From contig NC_064759.1 in the NCBI RefSeq assembly GCF_011397635.1, forward strand, positions 13,784,428-13,848,427: a DNA stretch of 64,000 nt. The letters run 5' to 3'. The notes beneath the pieces were generated by a model. That model made no database searches and had not been told where the DNA came from. It worked only from the letters and a program-made list of their open reading frames with translations. The position numbers and the translations under genes are program-made. This document shows, piece by piece, positions 23,108 to 31,860 of this stretch. The stretch is from Epinephelus fuscoguttatus. Lineage: Eukaryota > Chordata > Actinopteri > Perciformes > Serranidae. The stretch's first letter is position 1; each line of letters opens with the position of its first letter.

Positions 23108-24499
23108 CGTCAATCATCACTAATATGAATCTCAGTGGCTTTTCATTTTAAAATTCTTGACAAAAAAAAACATATTTGCTACCAATCTAAGATGACGCCA
23201 CATGTCTCTGCATACCACACTTGCCTCCATATGTATTATAATAAACGGCCAATGTATAGATACCAGTTTGCTCCAGGCACGGCCTCCACAGTTTGCTGTG
23301 TGCTCTCTGTATGTACTGTACATTGGCGTTGCTCTCCTGAATACATGTGGAGAACGGTGGCCTGTTGTATGCCCCATTCATTCCCACAATGTCATTGTCC
23401 ACGGCATAGGCGGCCAGTGTGCATCCACAACACAATAAACACATAGGTTATTGTGCGCTGCAACAATACAGGGCACGATTTGGTATGCTTTTGCTTCATC
23501 CCGTCCCATCTCCCTCTCTCGCCCTCGTCCCTCGTGCACCTGCCTCCCTCCGCCTTCCCCCCCACTCACTCTCTCTCTCTGCCTCTTTCTTGCTTTCTTC
23601 CTCTCCATCTCCCTCCACCCCTTCATCATCTCTGTGTGACTGCTGTGCTCATGCCAGCTTGTTGAGCTGTAACTAATACAGACAGAGAGAGAAGTAGAGG
23701 AAAAACAGAGGGAGACGGGTTGGGAGATATGGAGGGGTGAAAGCACAAATCCTGCCCAACTTACAGAAGCTTTTGTGATATTTAACATGTTTTAAAGACG
23801 CATGTCAAGACTTAGTAGTTTCAGTCAGAAAGCTGCACTTATTTTCAGGAAAACTTTGGTTATTAGCAGACTCGTCATCCTGTCTTAGGGCAAAAAAATC
23901 ATATTAAATGCCACATATTTAGCTCATAGTAAAGCTTGTAATAGTCTAGCCCCAGGTTATACATTATCTGACACAGGTACAACATATCCAGATTGTCATC
24001 CAACCTCTTTGTATGCAGCTGTGTCACTGTCTGCCACACTTTGAATTGCTTTTCCTCTACAAATAAACTTGAACTTACCAGTGTAGGTCCAGGTAACTTC
24101 CTCTGAAACAGAACAAAATAAGAAAAACTTCTAAAACTCTTGTTTTAGCCATTTTTTAAGCTCTGATGAGTTCTAAATTTCAGTTCTGCAAACACTGACC
24201 ACATTTAAAGGCATCACATCTGTGAGATTAAATATTATATTTCACTGAACTCTGTTTTTATCACTTCTAATCTACAGCCACTTCTGATATCCTCAAATAC
24301 TCAAATACCTCAAATCCAGTTGTTATTTCTGTACAGCTTACCCTGAAACTCTCCAAACAATCTACAACAGTAATATCAAAGTGAAACAATCTCACATGAT
24401 GCTGATTAATTTGTTGATTAAGACCTTACCAGCAGCAGGGGCAGTTGTCCACTGGAAACACAGAGACATAAGAAGGATAAAAAGACCCAAAGAGTCCAT
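6234..24499 (-). CDS. ca14: Carbonic anhydrase 14 (membrane-bound), complete, 11 coding exons
   Basis: Single-pass extracellular zinc carbonic anhydrase that interconverts CO2 and bicarbonate at the cell surface. Coding exons (minus strand, 5' to 3'): 24430-24499, 24079-24102, 19205-19384, 18793-18938, 15887-15982, 15739-15805, 15420-15577, 12471-12597, 11397-11420, 11195-11279, 6234-6339. All junctions are in phase and give 360 residues (human CA14: 337). Signal peptide is about 1-21 and the catalytic domain about 26-288. Zinc ligands are His115, His117 and His145; proton-shuttle His90 (NNGHT); Glu129; Thr224 (TTPPC); and the likely disulfide is Cys46-Cys228. A membrane segment (about 301-318) and a Lys/Glu-rich cytoplasmic tail follow. 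The end of the domain ([17 protein letters not shown]) is closest to CA14 rather than CA9 or CA12. All catalytic residues are present, so the enzyme should be active. Introns hold much transposon sequence. Confidence 0.92.
6490..8395. repeat. Fold-back repeat in ca14 intron 10, with a nested element in its loop
   Basis: The arms (about 6490-6855 and 8025-8395) are inverted copies. ACAGTACACTGGAATATG in the right arm is the reverse complement, with mismatches, of CATATTTTAGTGTACTGT in the left, and both carry the GAGACAGATAA and AGCCNAGGAGTCTC motifs in opposite orientation. The interior (about 6860-7985) is unrelated: both its ends are rich in GTAATATATTAC-like sequence typical of a widespread fish DNA transposon. 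I cannot fix the nested element's exact ends. Confidence 0.7.
8400..11194. other. ca14: Rest of ca14 intron 10
   Basis: Mostly unique-looking AT-rich sequence. A small imperfect inverted repeat (about 9364-9420 against 9502-9590, CCTGGACCCT ends and GGAGACAACA inside) looks like a small fold-back element. 10560-10660 is a TTTTA/TTTAA-rich low-complexity tract. No gene recognised. Confidence 0.5.
11195..11279 (-). CDS. ca14: ca14 coding exon 10: transmembrane segment
   Basis: Residues 298-325, [20 protein letters not shown] followed by a basic stop-transfer RFIVKTI. Donor GTAAGG, acceptor T-rich then TAG. Confidence 0.92.
11397..11420 (-). CDS. ca14: ca14 coding exon 9: 24-nt stalk microexon
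   Basis: Acceptor GTTGTAG and donor GTAAGA bound 24 nt encoding ESGKELSS, the short stalk between catalytic domain and membrane. Including it restores the length seen in human CA14 (GSSYTTGE region). It is phase 1 on both sides, so skipping would keep the frame; it may be alternatively spliced. Confidence 0.75.
12305..12362 (+). repeat. LINE-like 3' tail fragment
   Basis: AATTTCCCCTTGAGGATCAA followed by TAAAGTAT and a CTT tract is a common 3' tail of a fish dispersed repeat. It lies in ca14 intron 8. Confidence 0.45.
12471..12597 (-). CDS. ca14: ca14 coding exon 8: end of the catalytic domain
   Basis: Residues 248-289. The segment [20 protein letters not shown] closely follows the end of the CA14 domain. 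Donor GTGAGA, acceptor CCCCTCCAG. Confidence 0.94.
12598..13680. other. ca14: ca14 intron 7, 5' part
   Basis: No exon, RNA gene or named repeat recognised. Confidence 0.4.
13680..14930. mobile_element. Non-autonomous DNA transposon of a common fish family
   Basis: Contains the phrases CTACTTTATACTTCTACTCC and CAGTACATTTCAGAGGTAAA, and ends near 14925 with TACTTCTTCCACCAATG, the reverse of the familiar fish element end beginning CAGTGGTGGAAGAAGTA. The left end is uncertain, and 14440-14810 may be an insertion or a variable centre. It lies in ca14 intron 7. Confidence 0.55.
15420..15577 (-). CDS. ca14: ca14 coding exon 7: active-site threonine and TTPPC
   Basis: Residues 195-247. [14 protein letters not shown] contains Thr224 (family Thr199), a possible N-glycosylation site at Asn220 and Cys228, the partner of Cys46. 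Donor GTAAAG. Confidence 0.94.
15739..15805 (-). CDS. ca14: ca14 coding exon 6
   Basis: Residues 173-194 ([13 protein letters not shown] and following). An acceptor four bases further in (CAGACAG then GTGAGG) would break the frame; the upstream AG gives the same inter-motif length as human CA14, so I chose it. Donor GTAGGT. Confidence 0.88.
15887..15982 (-). CDS. ca14: ca14 coding exon 5: third zinc ligand
   Basis: Residues 141-172, 32 whole codons. LHVVHYNSE carries zinc ligand His145; an N-glycosylation sequon NMS lies at 153-155; GLAVLG is the conserved core strand. Donor GTAATA. Confidence 0.9.
16700..17400 (-). pseudogene. Decayed non-LTR retrotransposon reverse transcriptase
   Basis: In several minus-strand frames the order of RT motifs is kept: [13 protein letters not shown], then [14 protein letters not shown], then [10 protein letters not shown] (the catalytic Y-x-DD box, here with Thr) and [14 protein letters not shown]. 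Frameshifts between the motifs show it is dead. The motif style is that of the CR1/L2/Rex1 group, not L1. It lies in ca14 intron 4. Confidence 0.75.
17650..17716. repeat. Perfect 27-bp hairpin in a ca14 intron
   Basis: The arms 17654-17680 and 17686-17712 are exact reverse complements (AAATGACCTGTTGTTGTAGT start) around a 5-nt loop CCAGC. The stem extends by three further pairs after one G-T mismatch. Possibly a tiny snap-back element or an RNA hairpin in the ca14 pre-mRNA. Confidence 0.9.
17895..18790. repeat. Dispersed repeat sequence in ca14 intron 4
   Basis: About 18320-18680 shares, in inverted orientation, long similar stretches with 38790-39120 (AGATTTCTGTGGATGCAGG here against CTGCATCCACAGAAATCTGT there). 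The 17895-18240 part has phrases of other fish repeats, but I cannot name the class. Confidence 0.55.
18793..18938 (-). CDS. ca14: ca14 coding exon 4: first two zinc ligands
   Basis: Residues 92-140. Contains QMHLHWG with zinc ligands His115 and His117, and GGSEHTING with Glu129. Donor GTACGC, acceptor CCATCAG. Confidence 0.93.
19205..19384 (-). CDS. ca14: ca14 coding exon 3: N-terminal catalytic domain
   Basis: Residues 32-91. Contains Cys46 (YFPDCGG), the QSPVD motif and NNGHT with proton-shuttle His90. Donor GTAACT; acceptor ends ATCAAAG, which is weak in pyrimidines. Confidence 0.92.
19677..20257. mobile_element. Non-autonomous hAT-like element with 8-bp duplication
   Basis: Ends TGGGGCTGCACAAT and (reverse complement) TAGGCCTGCATGAT are imperfect terminal repeats. 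They are flanked by GTGTGAAT (19669-19676) and GTTTGAAT (20258-20265), an 8-bp target duplication with one mismatch, as in hAT transposons. No coding capacity. It lies in ca14 intron 2. Confidence 0.65.
20266..24078. other. ca14: Rest of ca14 intron 2
   Basis: About 3.8 kb with no exon or RNA gene recognised. 22560-22870 is GC- and CA-rich, 23063-23105 is a CA microsatellite and 23500-23640 is a pyrimidine-rich tract. The apparent reading frames there are low-complexity. Confidence 0.5.
23063..23105. repeat. (CA)n microsatellite
   Basis: About 21 uninterrupted CA units. Confidence 0.97.
24079..24102 (-). CDS. ca14: ca14 coding exon 2: 24-nt microexon
   Basis: Acceptor TTTCAG and donor GTAAGT bound exactly 24 nt encoding EEVTWTYT across the split codons. 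It matches the WTY motif at the N terminus of the CA14 catalytic domain and joins both neighbours in phase 1. Because 24 is divisible by three, skipping it would keep the frame. Confidence 0.85.
24430..24499 (-). CDS. ca14: ca14 coding exon 1: start codon and signal peptide
   Basis: Encodes residues 1-23, [15 protein letters not shown] followed by a polar/alanine cleavage region, and ends one base into codon 24 before donor GTAAGG. It is the only signal-peptide frame upstream that joins in phase to the next exon. Confidence 0.85.
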
Positions 24500-25010
24500 G
24501 TTAGCCCTCCTTGCCCATACACAGAAATGAATAAGAGTGAACAGAGAGATGAGGAGCAAGTGTGTGAGGGAGAGAAAGTGAGGGGGAGAGAGAAAGAGAG
24601 GGAGGAAGAGGAAAGGGGGGCAGACCGACTGGGTCCAACAATCCCACCTGCCACAGCTCTGTTGAACAGCCACAGTGTGGATGTTACATGCCGGCTCCAC
24701 TCTGGCACACAAGTGACCAGAGCAGGTTTGAGTTAAGAGAGAGAGACGGAGAGAAAAGTATGGAAAGAAAAGAGAAAGAGTGGACAGAGATGAAGATGAA
24801 TCAGGGAGACAAAGAGGGACCAGTGAGTGAGAACTAATTCAGTGTTAGTTGTTGGAGAAGGAGGGTAAGAGGGCAGAGAGGGAGGGACAGAACACAGTGC
24901 TGAGAAAAGGAGATTTTGACAATTGATTGTCTCTGACCTCATACGTCCTCCTTTATAAGCAAATTGTTGATTTTTTTGTTGTTGATTTTTTTGCTCTGGC
25001 AGTGATTTGT
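24500..25010. other. ca14: Sequence upstream of ca14
   Basis: Should hold the ca14 5' UTR and promoter. It is purine-rich (GAGA tracts at 24540-24610 and 24735-24790). No TATA box could be placed with confidence. Confidence 0.4.
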
Positions 25011-25575
25011 TAATGAAATCAAATTCCTTGGGGTGATAATAGATGACCAAATCTGCTGGAAATCACATATTAAGCATGCACAAACCAAAGTATCAAAAGG
25101 TATCACAGTATTAAATACAGCAAAGCAGGTCCTGGATCACTGGTCACTCCACAATGTATACTGTATACTGTTATTAATATTATATTAATTAATATTATAT
25201 ATATATATATATAATATTTGTGTAATTATTTATATCTTGCTGTAGGACAAATATTATTGTTAATTGATTTAATGTATTAGAATAGGTCTAGGAGAATTAC
25301 TTATTGTACAGCTTTATAGTGATGGGAAGCTACATGATTGACTATTATTAATATTTGAAGAAGGGGTGGGAATAAATAAGCTTGTGCTTCCTCCCACACT
25401 TTATGGACATGGAAATCAAATCATTATATGTTGTTTTCAGTTTTCATGCTTCCTCTTGTTACCTGTTTTTTATGTCTGTCTACCACTGTTTGATTATTTT
25501 GTTTATATGCTACGTACATGTTCGAAAAAAACTGATATGAACGAACTAACTAACAAGTGAACGAACAAACAAAGG
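25011..25575 (+). pseudogene. 3' end of a CR1/L2/Rex-type LINE
   Basis: Begins in frame with NEIKFLGVIIDDQICWKSHI, a conserved block after the RT domain, then decays into an AT-rich 3' UTR with an AT tract near 25195. It ends with GTTCGAAAAAAACTGATATG and a short GAAC tandem repeat, like a LINE 3' tail. Truncated at the 5' end. Confidence 0.7.
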
Positions 25576-25689
25576 TACGAATGAGATATTTCTTAATACA
25601 AAGTAAAATGTGACACATAGCGTGAGCAGCTCCACTACAGAGGGATGTTCCTTTGTACAGTTGTCTGATGGACTCTAAACATGACACAA

Positions 25690-26230
25690 CATTATAAAAA
25701 CCAAATGGGAAAAAGAACTGGGTGAGGAAATCCCACAAAAGATGTGGTATGACATGTGGCAATTTCACCTGAACACGAGACAATCACAGGGGTGGAGAGA
25801 GTTTATTTGGAAGAACCAGATTCAGTATTTTATCACACCTACAATTAAAAGTAAACAATTCAAAAAAGATTCAACAACCATGCTGGAGATTATGTATCCA
25901 CATGGAACCAAACCACAACCTTTCTGGGACGATATACATTCTGTTCTTTGTGGGGTCTTGGACTATAAAATCCCAGGAACATGTCTTGTGCTTTACTTGG
26001 GACATATGGAGGGAACGGTGCACAAGAGGGATCAATACTTGGTCAAGATCCTCCTTGTCACTGTGAAGAAAGCAGTTACAAAGAACTGGCTAGAGATGGA
26101 TGCTCCAAATCCCAAACAATGGCTGACCATCATAGACAATATTCAGGTGATGAAGAATGTTACATACAGGATGCAAATGAATGAAGGACAATTTGAAAAT
26201 GACTGGGAATGATATAGACAATAACACTGT
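25690..26230 (+). pseudogene. 3' end of an L1-clade LINE ORF2
   Basis: The open stretch 25742-26212 encodes a match to the C-terminal part of fish L1 ORF2: GWREFIWKNQIQYFITP near its start, PFWDDI and GTCLVLYLGHMEG in the middle, then DQYLVKILLVTVKKA. The preceding bases continue the match upstream. The frame lacks its expected zinc-knuckle cysteine block, and the copy is 5'-truncated, so it is dead. Confidence 0.8.
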
Positions 26231-26611
26231 CAAGGTAGAAGTTGGACTCATTTACTCCCATAGGCTCTGTCCATTTGAAGTTTTTATTTTATGTATACAG
26301 TCATGCATTTTCTGCTGAAGATCCCTTAGATTTCCCACCTACTTGAGGTGAGAAACATCTTTAAAAAGCAAAGAAGTAAAGGGAGGAAAGAAAACACAAA
26401 CTCCCAAATAAGATAAACCACAACAAGTGCAATTTATTTGTTTTAATTTTTGAAGGTTGGACTTGTTTGCGCTTGTTTTCTATTTACCCTGGATTTTGAC
26501 ATCCTGGAGGTTTGGTGGGTTACATGAGAACTCTGACCAGTGTATTACCTTTTACTTGATACATGCCACTGGAGTCTTGGTTTCAATATTCGTTGATTGA
26601 GGACTCTTGAG

Positions 26612-26928
26612 AGGAAATACAGCAGGTCAAGTCAAGTCAACTTTATTTACATAGCACTTAAACACAAACAGAGTTGATCCAAAGTGCTCTTGCAGCACAC
26701 ACAGAAAAAAAAGAACAGAAGCGAACGAGAAGAGAGAAACACAAAAATTTGGGTGATAATTGGGTGATAATAAAAAGTAATTATAACAAATCACTTCTGC
26801 TATTATGGCACCTATAGTATAGAGTTTCTATACTGTCACCACAGTGTGTGAATTCAGAATAAGAGAGACTGAGATTTAACAGAGGGGACCAAAGGGCCAA
26901 TATGAGGAGAAATAATTCTGGTCAAGTG
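26612..26928 (-). pseudogene. LINE 3' end, distal part of the interrupted copy
   Basis: The plus strand shows tandem GTCAA units then CTTTATTTACATAGCACTTA, a common LINE 3' tail in reverse orientation. At 26928 its minus-strand coding sequence is cut by the neighbouring element and resumes at 28104; joined across the gap the frame reads [19 protein letters not shown]. Confidence 0.75.
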
Positions 26929-27143
26929 TAGACTCACAAGTCAGTCTTTAAACGCTTTGCTTAACTAAAGACTGATGACTTTCTCCCTGATTTTGTGTTT
27001 AGATGGGCGGATACAATTTCAGAGTTTAAAAAAAATCCCTACGTTGCAGAACCAATAGTAAATCTGCAGGGCGGTCCTTCGGTGGCTCGCTGAACTCTTG
27101 TGCTCGTAAACAGAGTCCCACTAGAAACATGTAGCGGTACAAA

Positions 27144-27347
27144 ATGGCTCAGCCGTGCTTGCAGAAAACGCTGTCAAAGTTAGTGGATGTTTGTCGCGTT
27201 TGCGGCAACACATTCTCACCAACAAAAAGAAACAAACATAATCTTTTACAGGGCCATGAGTCATCCGTCCGGCCGGACTATAACGTTAGAGGGAATTGCC
27301 TTGTTGTTTACAAATACTTCCGGGTAGAAAACCAGCAGAGCTTTTAG
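27144..27347 (+). CDS. Short frame with a C2H2-like motif inside the 1.17-kb element
   Basis: 67 residues from an ATG in good context. CRVCGNTFSPTKRNKH-x5-H has the spacing C-x2-C-x11-H-x5-H, one residue off the classical C2H2 zinc finger. No transposase domain follows. I do not recognise the protein. It may be the first exon of a longer transposon gene or a captured exon; whether it is expressed is unknown. Confidence 0.35.
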   Translation: MAQPCLQKTLSKLVDVCRVCGNTFSPTKRNKHNLLQGHESSVRPDYNVRGNCLVVYKYFRVENQQSF

Positions 27348-27348
27348 C

Positions 27349-27400
27349 TCTCTCTCTCTCTCTCTCTATTATATAGATAGATAGATAGATAGATAGATAT
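27349..27400. repeat. (CT)n and (GATA)n microsatellites
   Basis: CT units at about 27349-27367 followed by GATA units at about 27374-27400. Confidence 0.95.
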
Positions 27401-28103
27401 CACATTTTTCACATCACTGTATCACCGTTTAGACTAATCTGATGTTTGTAAAGTCTATAAACAATGATTGAACAAACATTGTGTGCACGTTTAGCTGGGC
27501 TAGCCGTTAGCTGTTATCCCTGTTAGCCGTTAGCAGTGTCTGTAATAGGTAATAACTCATTAAACGGTCCGTGAAAAAATATTTTTTCCAGTGGATATCT
27601 TAGTTACAACATGATTGAGCTAGCAAAGCAGTTTTGTGTTGCTATGTGTGGTATTTATTCACTTTTGGGAAATCACGATGTCTAGAAAGCATCAGTGGCT
27701 GCAGCTGACAGGGACAGCTAACGCTAGCAGCAAAGCTAACAACAGGACGTCATCTGTTAAAAGCCTCCCGTTGTCGGATACGACATGAAACTACTCCAGT
27801 TAGCTCAATCATGTTGTAACTAAGACATCCGCTGGAAAAAATATTTTCTTCACGGATGAGCACACGTTTGATAACACGGAGTTAAATCTCTCGGCATCCA
27901 TTTTCAAGCTCTCTGTGTGTTTGTTTCCTTGCGGACGAGAAAAGGGGGAGCGCACATTTCCGAGAAGGTGTGTCCTTTTCAAAAATGCAAGAGGCGTTGC
28001 TTTGTTGCCAGCCGTTTTCGCCGGTGTGTTAAACACACTTTAGAAAGGAGTGTCCCCAGACTATCAGAAGGCGGAGATCTCTGATTGTCTGGTGGCGAGA
28101 CTA

Positions 28104-28300
28104 GGTCAAGTGCTGCGGTCCAAATAAGATAACTTCAGTTTTACTCTCATTGAGCTGGAGAAAGTTTGCAGCCATCCAGGATTTGATGTCATAAAGACAG
28201 TTATTAAGGTCAGTTAGTTTGCTGGTGATGGTTGGCTCTAAGGGGAGGTAGATCTGTGTGTCATCAGCATAACAGTGAAAGATATATTATGTTGAGCTTC
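28104..28300 (-). pseudogene. LINE reverse transcriptase, proximal part of the interrupted copy
   Basis: Minus-strand frame [17 protein letters not shown] contains the RT catalytic YADD box, followed by [20 protein letters not shown], typical of the CR1/L2/Rex1 group. Truncated at about 28300, and interrupted on the other side by the 1.17-kb element. Confidence 0.85.
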
Positions 28301-28332
28301 TGGTACCCACCTGTGAGCATGGGCACTGTCTG

Positions 28333-28530
28333 CTCCAAGAATCGGCATTCCACGTTTGACTGATCTGGATAGGGCGCGTGTGATAGGGCAACTTCAAGCT
28401 GGTGTTCAGCAAAACTAGGTTTCGGCATTATTTGGAGTGAGCCCTAGTACCATCTGCAAACTGAAGGCCAAGTTCCATATAACAGGGGATGTCAGAGAGG
28501 CCGCGAAGTGTACCAGAAGCTCAAAACAAG
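28333..28530 (+). pseudogene. Decayed Tc1/mariner-type transposase N terminus
   Basis: One frame reads RLTDLDRARVIGQLQAGVQQ, an in-frame TAG, then VSALFGVSPSTICKLKAKFH: a helix-turn-helix of the transposase DNA-binding domain. Later catalytic motifs are not present. Confidence 0.6.
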
Positions 28531-28834
28531 AGTCAGAAGCAACAGTAACAAAAAAAAAAAAAATGCTGTTTGGCATTGGCAGAGAACATTTGGCAATTTT
28601 TTCATGGGCACAACCCACATATTCAGCTCTGCTGCTCATCCCACAAATGCATGTTCCTTACAAATGTGCCATCATTTAAAAGGGAAATAAATAGGCTTTC
28701 CAACAGTATACGATTTATTGCCAAGAAGCATTGTTACAACAAAGAAATAATCTACCAAACACAAATTTCCTTACTTTCTGTGCTTAGTTTATATTTTCAT
28801 TTTTATGACTCTGCACCGGCAACAGCTGTGGCCG

Positions 28835-29080
28835 GAGGCATTATTTTTTTAGGTTGTCAGTCTGTCCGTCCCGTTCTCGTTAACGTGATATCTGCGAATG
28901 ATGGACTGATTTGAATTTTGTGGTCACAGGTCAAAGGTGACCTCACTGTGACCTCACAAATCATGTTTTGGCCATAACTCAAGAATTCATCCGACAAACC
29001 TTTACACAAATGTCTTATAGGTTAGTAATGGTGTGTGCATGTGATAATGATATTCATGACGATGTGACAAATTAGTAAAA
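28835..29080. repeat. Dispersed fish repeat, first piece
   Basis: Holds phrases common in fish genomes (GTCTGTCCGTCCCGTTCTCG, GTGACCTCACTGTGACCTCA, GGCCATAACTCAAGAATTCA). A second piece of the same family seems to lie at about 30785-30875 (AAAGGTCAAAGGTCA-type phrases), about 1.7 kb away. Confidence 0.5.
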
Positions 29081-29199
29081 AAAAAAACAACAACAACAGT
29101 TATCTCTCAAATATTCAGTTATTACTGAACAAAACAAGATCTCTCATTTCTTTAGTTTTTGAACAACAACAGTAACTAACCTAAAAAATAATAATAGAT

Positions 29200-29640
29200 A
29201 ATTGAGTTGGGGATTTTTTCCACCTGGACCTTTATGCTCTGCCATTTCTCCTCTAATCATCACACTGTAACCTGTGACAGGCTGTTATGATACCAGAACT
29301 ACTACTTGTCGAGCTATGAGCATCACGTAGGTTTACATAACCAAAGGTTTATGACAAAATCACTTGACAACACCAACTCCTGTGTGTACACGCCGAGAGA
29401 GGACAGGGAGAGACGCTGTGCTGCTGCCAGAGGAGCCGCTGAATGAGTTCCCTTTAAAGAGTCTGAGAAGTCCGGAGCTGTCCATAAAACATTCAGGACG
29501 CCCAGGCCTAACAATGCCACAGTTTATTCCACACTACCCAGTAATAATTGTATGAAATATTGAGAGTATCACGATATGAATTTTTCACATCATATTGAAA
29601 ATTATACCGCTATTACATGAACGATATGATATGTCACACT
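29200..29640. repeat. Partial copy of the hAT-like family also present at 49357-49995
   Basis: Shares many phrases in inverted orientation with 49357-49995: TAACCAAAGGTTTATGACAA, the CTGCTGCCAGAGGAGCCGCTG region, ACAGTTTATTCCACACTA, and an AT-rich end with CATGAACGATATGATATG. Shorter and more decayed than the other copy. Confidence 0.65.
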
Positions 29641-31308
29641 TGTACTCCAGATACTTGGACAGTTGCACCCAGATGCCTGTATTACTCACACTCCTGCCCC
29701 CTTGAGTCTTTGTAGTTCTAATAATTGTGCTCATTTGTTATGAGTCAGTCTGGACAGCAGGAGAGCAAGAGCTGAGAGAGGTTAGATTAGGAAGGAGAGG
29801 AGCTGAAGAAGTCCTTTATCATAATTAATATTTTTTAAAAAAGTTTATTCAGTGGAAGTTATTTTTAACAGTGCTCCAGAGGGGCCTGTGGGCTCGTTAA
29901 ACTGTAGATGGCAGCAGCGGATTTGACAGCATTGTATGGGCAGAATGATGATGAATTGCTTTACGCTCGACAGGAAGATAGAGGACAACAGAAGGGAAGG
30001 ACTGAGAAGAGGGAGGCTGAATATGTGAAGAAAGGAAGAGAAGTAGATAGAGAAGTCCATGAGGACATTCGTGCGAAGTACAATGAGTGAAAGTGAAAAG
30101 GAGAAGAGGAGAAATGAAGGAAAGTTGAGAAGAAAAACAAGCGCTGGTTCCCATACTCTTTCTGTTTTTCACCTAATTTGATGTCCATGTGTTTTGTTTT
30201 TATAAAAAAAAGTTCAATTAAAGTTCAATATAGGTTTCAATAAAAGTTGGGGTTTTCTATCAAGTTACCCCTCCTTTTTGCATCCTATCACTCTGCACCT
30301 CCACCCTCACACCGCCTCTCACTCTGCACTCATTCTTTTATTGTCCCGTTGCCTTTCCTCTTTGACCCAAGTCAACGATTGTTGTTTGCTTTTGTTACTG
30401 TAAGACCTGCGGAGTGACAACCTTCAGTTGTTCCAGTGATTGTCATTGGTTTTGGACTTGGTCATCACGAAATATGGTTAGGTCAAAGTTACAATAGAGT
30501 TTAGACAGTGAAGAAGGTCAAAGCAGGTAACTGCCCTGCAGCCACAGGGAGAGGGAGGGGCCAAAGAATTCAGGTTCACTGTGCGGCAATACGTTTGTGC
30601 AAAAATTAGTTTGTTTTACTGCATACTAGAGCTGTCACTTTTTATTTGAACTTCAAACGTTCATTTGAACTTGGAAAAAATTACATTTTTAATAACCTGT
30701 TTAATATAAAGTAAATAAACTTATACTATCTGAAGTAGTTTGCCTTGAGGTCCAGCAGAGGGCGCTCCTAAACTTCACTGTCAGCTGCACAGCTAACAGG
30801 ATAAAATGAAGTGATGACATTTTATATCCAAAAGGTCAAAGGTCAGCTTCACTGTGACATCATAATGTTTTCTTGGAACAGAAGAGGAGACGTTTGGTCA
30901 GATACTGAATTGGTGACACTACTCTTGGGTTTCTAACTTAAACCTGTGCTGATATATATCGTCTGTGCTGCTGGGTTGAATATGTGTGCGAAGCTTTCAT
31001 GTATTAAAATATGTAGCTTCTGTGCAGCAACATCCATATTTGAAGCATTGTATGTTGCCATGGTGACATGAGTCTGCACAGACATGGATGTAAACTGCAG
31101 CTTGACTGGTTGGCAGAGGCATACAACCACAAGGCAATAATTCTAGTTAGATATTTGCTTTTTAGTGAGAGTGCCTTACAATAATTTCATTTATAGATTC
31201 TTGTGGTTTCTATACAGAGGAAAATAAACTTGAAATTGACTAGCTAAAACTATACAGTATTTGTCTGAAAATGCATTTCCTACCCCAGTCCTGATATGCC
31301 CCCTTCAT
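29640..31308. other. Intergenic stretch
   Basis: No gene recognised. The apparent frames at 29845-30190 come from GA-rich sequence. About 30785-30875 is a piece of the repeat described at 28835. Confidence 0.4.
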
Positions 31309-31860
31309 TAAATGAATGAATGAATGCATGAATGAATGACTTTATTTCCAACCAAAAAAACAAACAAAAAAAACATAATTAAAAACAAACAACATAAAGA
31401 TTCTGTGTCTAAAAAGGAGTAGGTAGAAGTAAAACTTAAATTTCCCTACCGCTTCCTTACATTTCTTCTTTTAATTCATATATTATTTCAACAAATTCCC
31501 AAATTTAATTACAACTAATATACAACTATCCCCAGTCTATTTACCATCCAATTAAATAAATAAGTAATAAACAAAGTTTATTTACAGTCCAAGTACCACC
31601 CAGTGTCATAAGATAAATATGCACCCCCCAACACAACCTTTCCTTGTCTATGTATCTGCCAAAATATATTTTTTGTGTAGGTTTTTAAATTGATTTATAT
31701 TTGTGCTTTGTTTCATCTCATTACACAGCCCATTCCATAAGCCCAGCCCAAACACTAAAATACACAGACTCCACTTAGTTATTTGAACACATTCTTTTTA
31801 AATTAAATTCTCCTCTTAAATTAAAACCCCCTCCCTAAATGGATGGTCATAACAAAAATA
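31309..31860 (-). repeat. LINE 3' UTR-like sequence with (TGAA)n tail, reverse orientation
   Basis: Starts with TGAA tandem units and GACTTTATTTCC, then AAAAAGGAGTAGGTAGAAGT, which resembles the reverse of a common fish LINE 3' UTR. No coding part is left. Confidence 0.5.

Larger units (their letters stand above)
26929..28103. mobile_element. 1.17-kb DNA element with perfect 9-bp target duplication, inserted in a LINE
   Basis: GGTCAAGTG occurs at 26920-26928 and again at 28104-28112. The inner ends TAGACTC and (reverse complement) TAGTCTC match at 6 of 7 bases. Removing the element and one duplication rejoins a LINE reading frame, so it is a genuine insertion. Inside are an inverted repeat of about 52 bp (27580-27632 against 27804-27856, core ATCATGTTGTAACTAAGA), a CT/GATA microsatellite and two short reading frames. 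A duplication of 8-9 bp suits hAT or Mutator-like elements. Confidence 0.75.

Noticed and set aside
22590..23790. Several frames of 70-136 codons on both strands
   Set aside because: Low-complexity CA-, CT- and GA-rich sequence; no family motif.
24392..24712. 106-codon minus-strand frame starting upstream of ca14
   Set aside because: It only runs through the ca14 first exon; the real start is the ATG at 24499 with a proper signal peptide and an in-phase donor.
27374..27400. Regular short repeats resembling an array
   Set aside because: Simple tetranucleotide repeats, not CRISPR, which is not expected in animal DNA.
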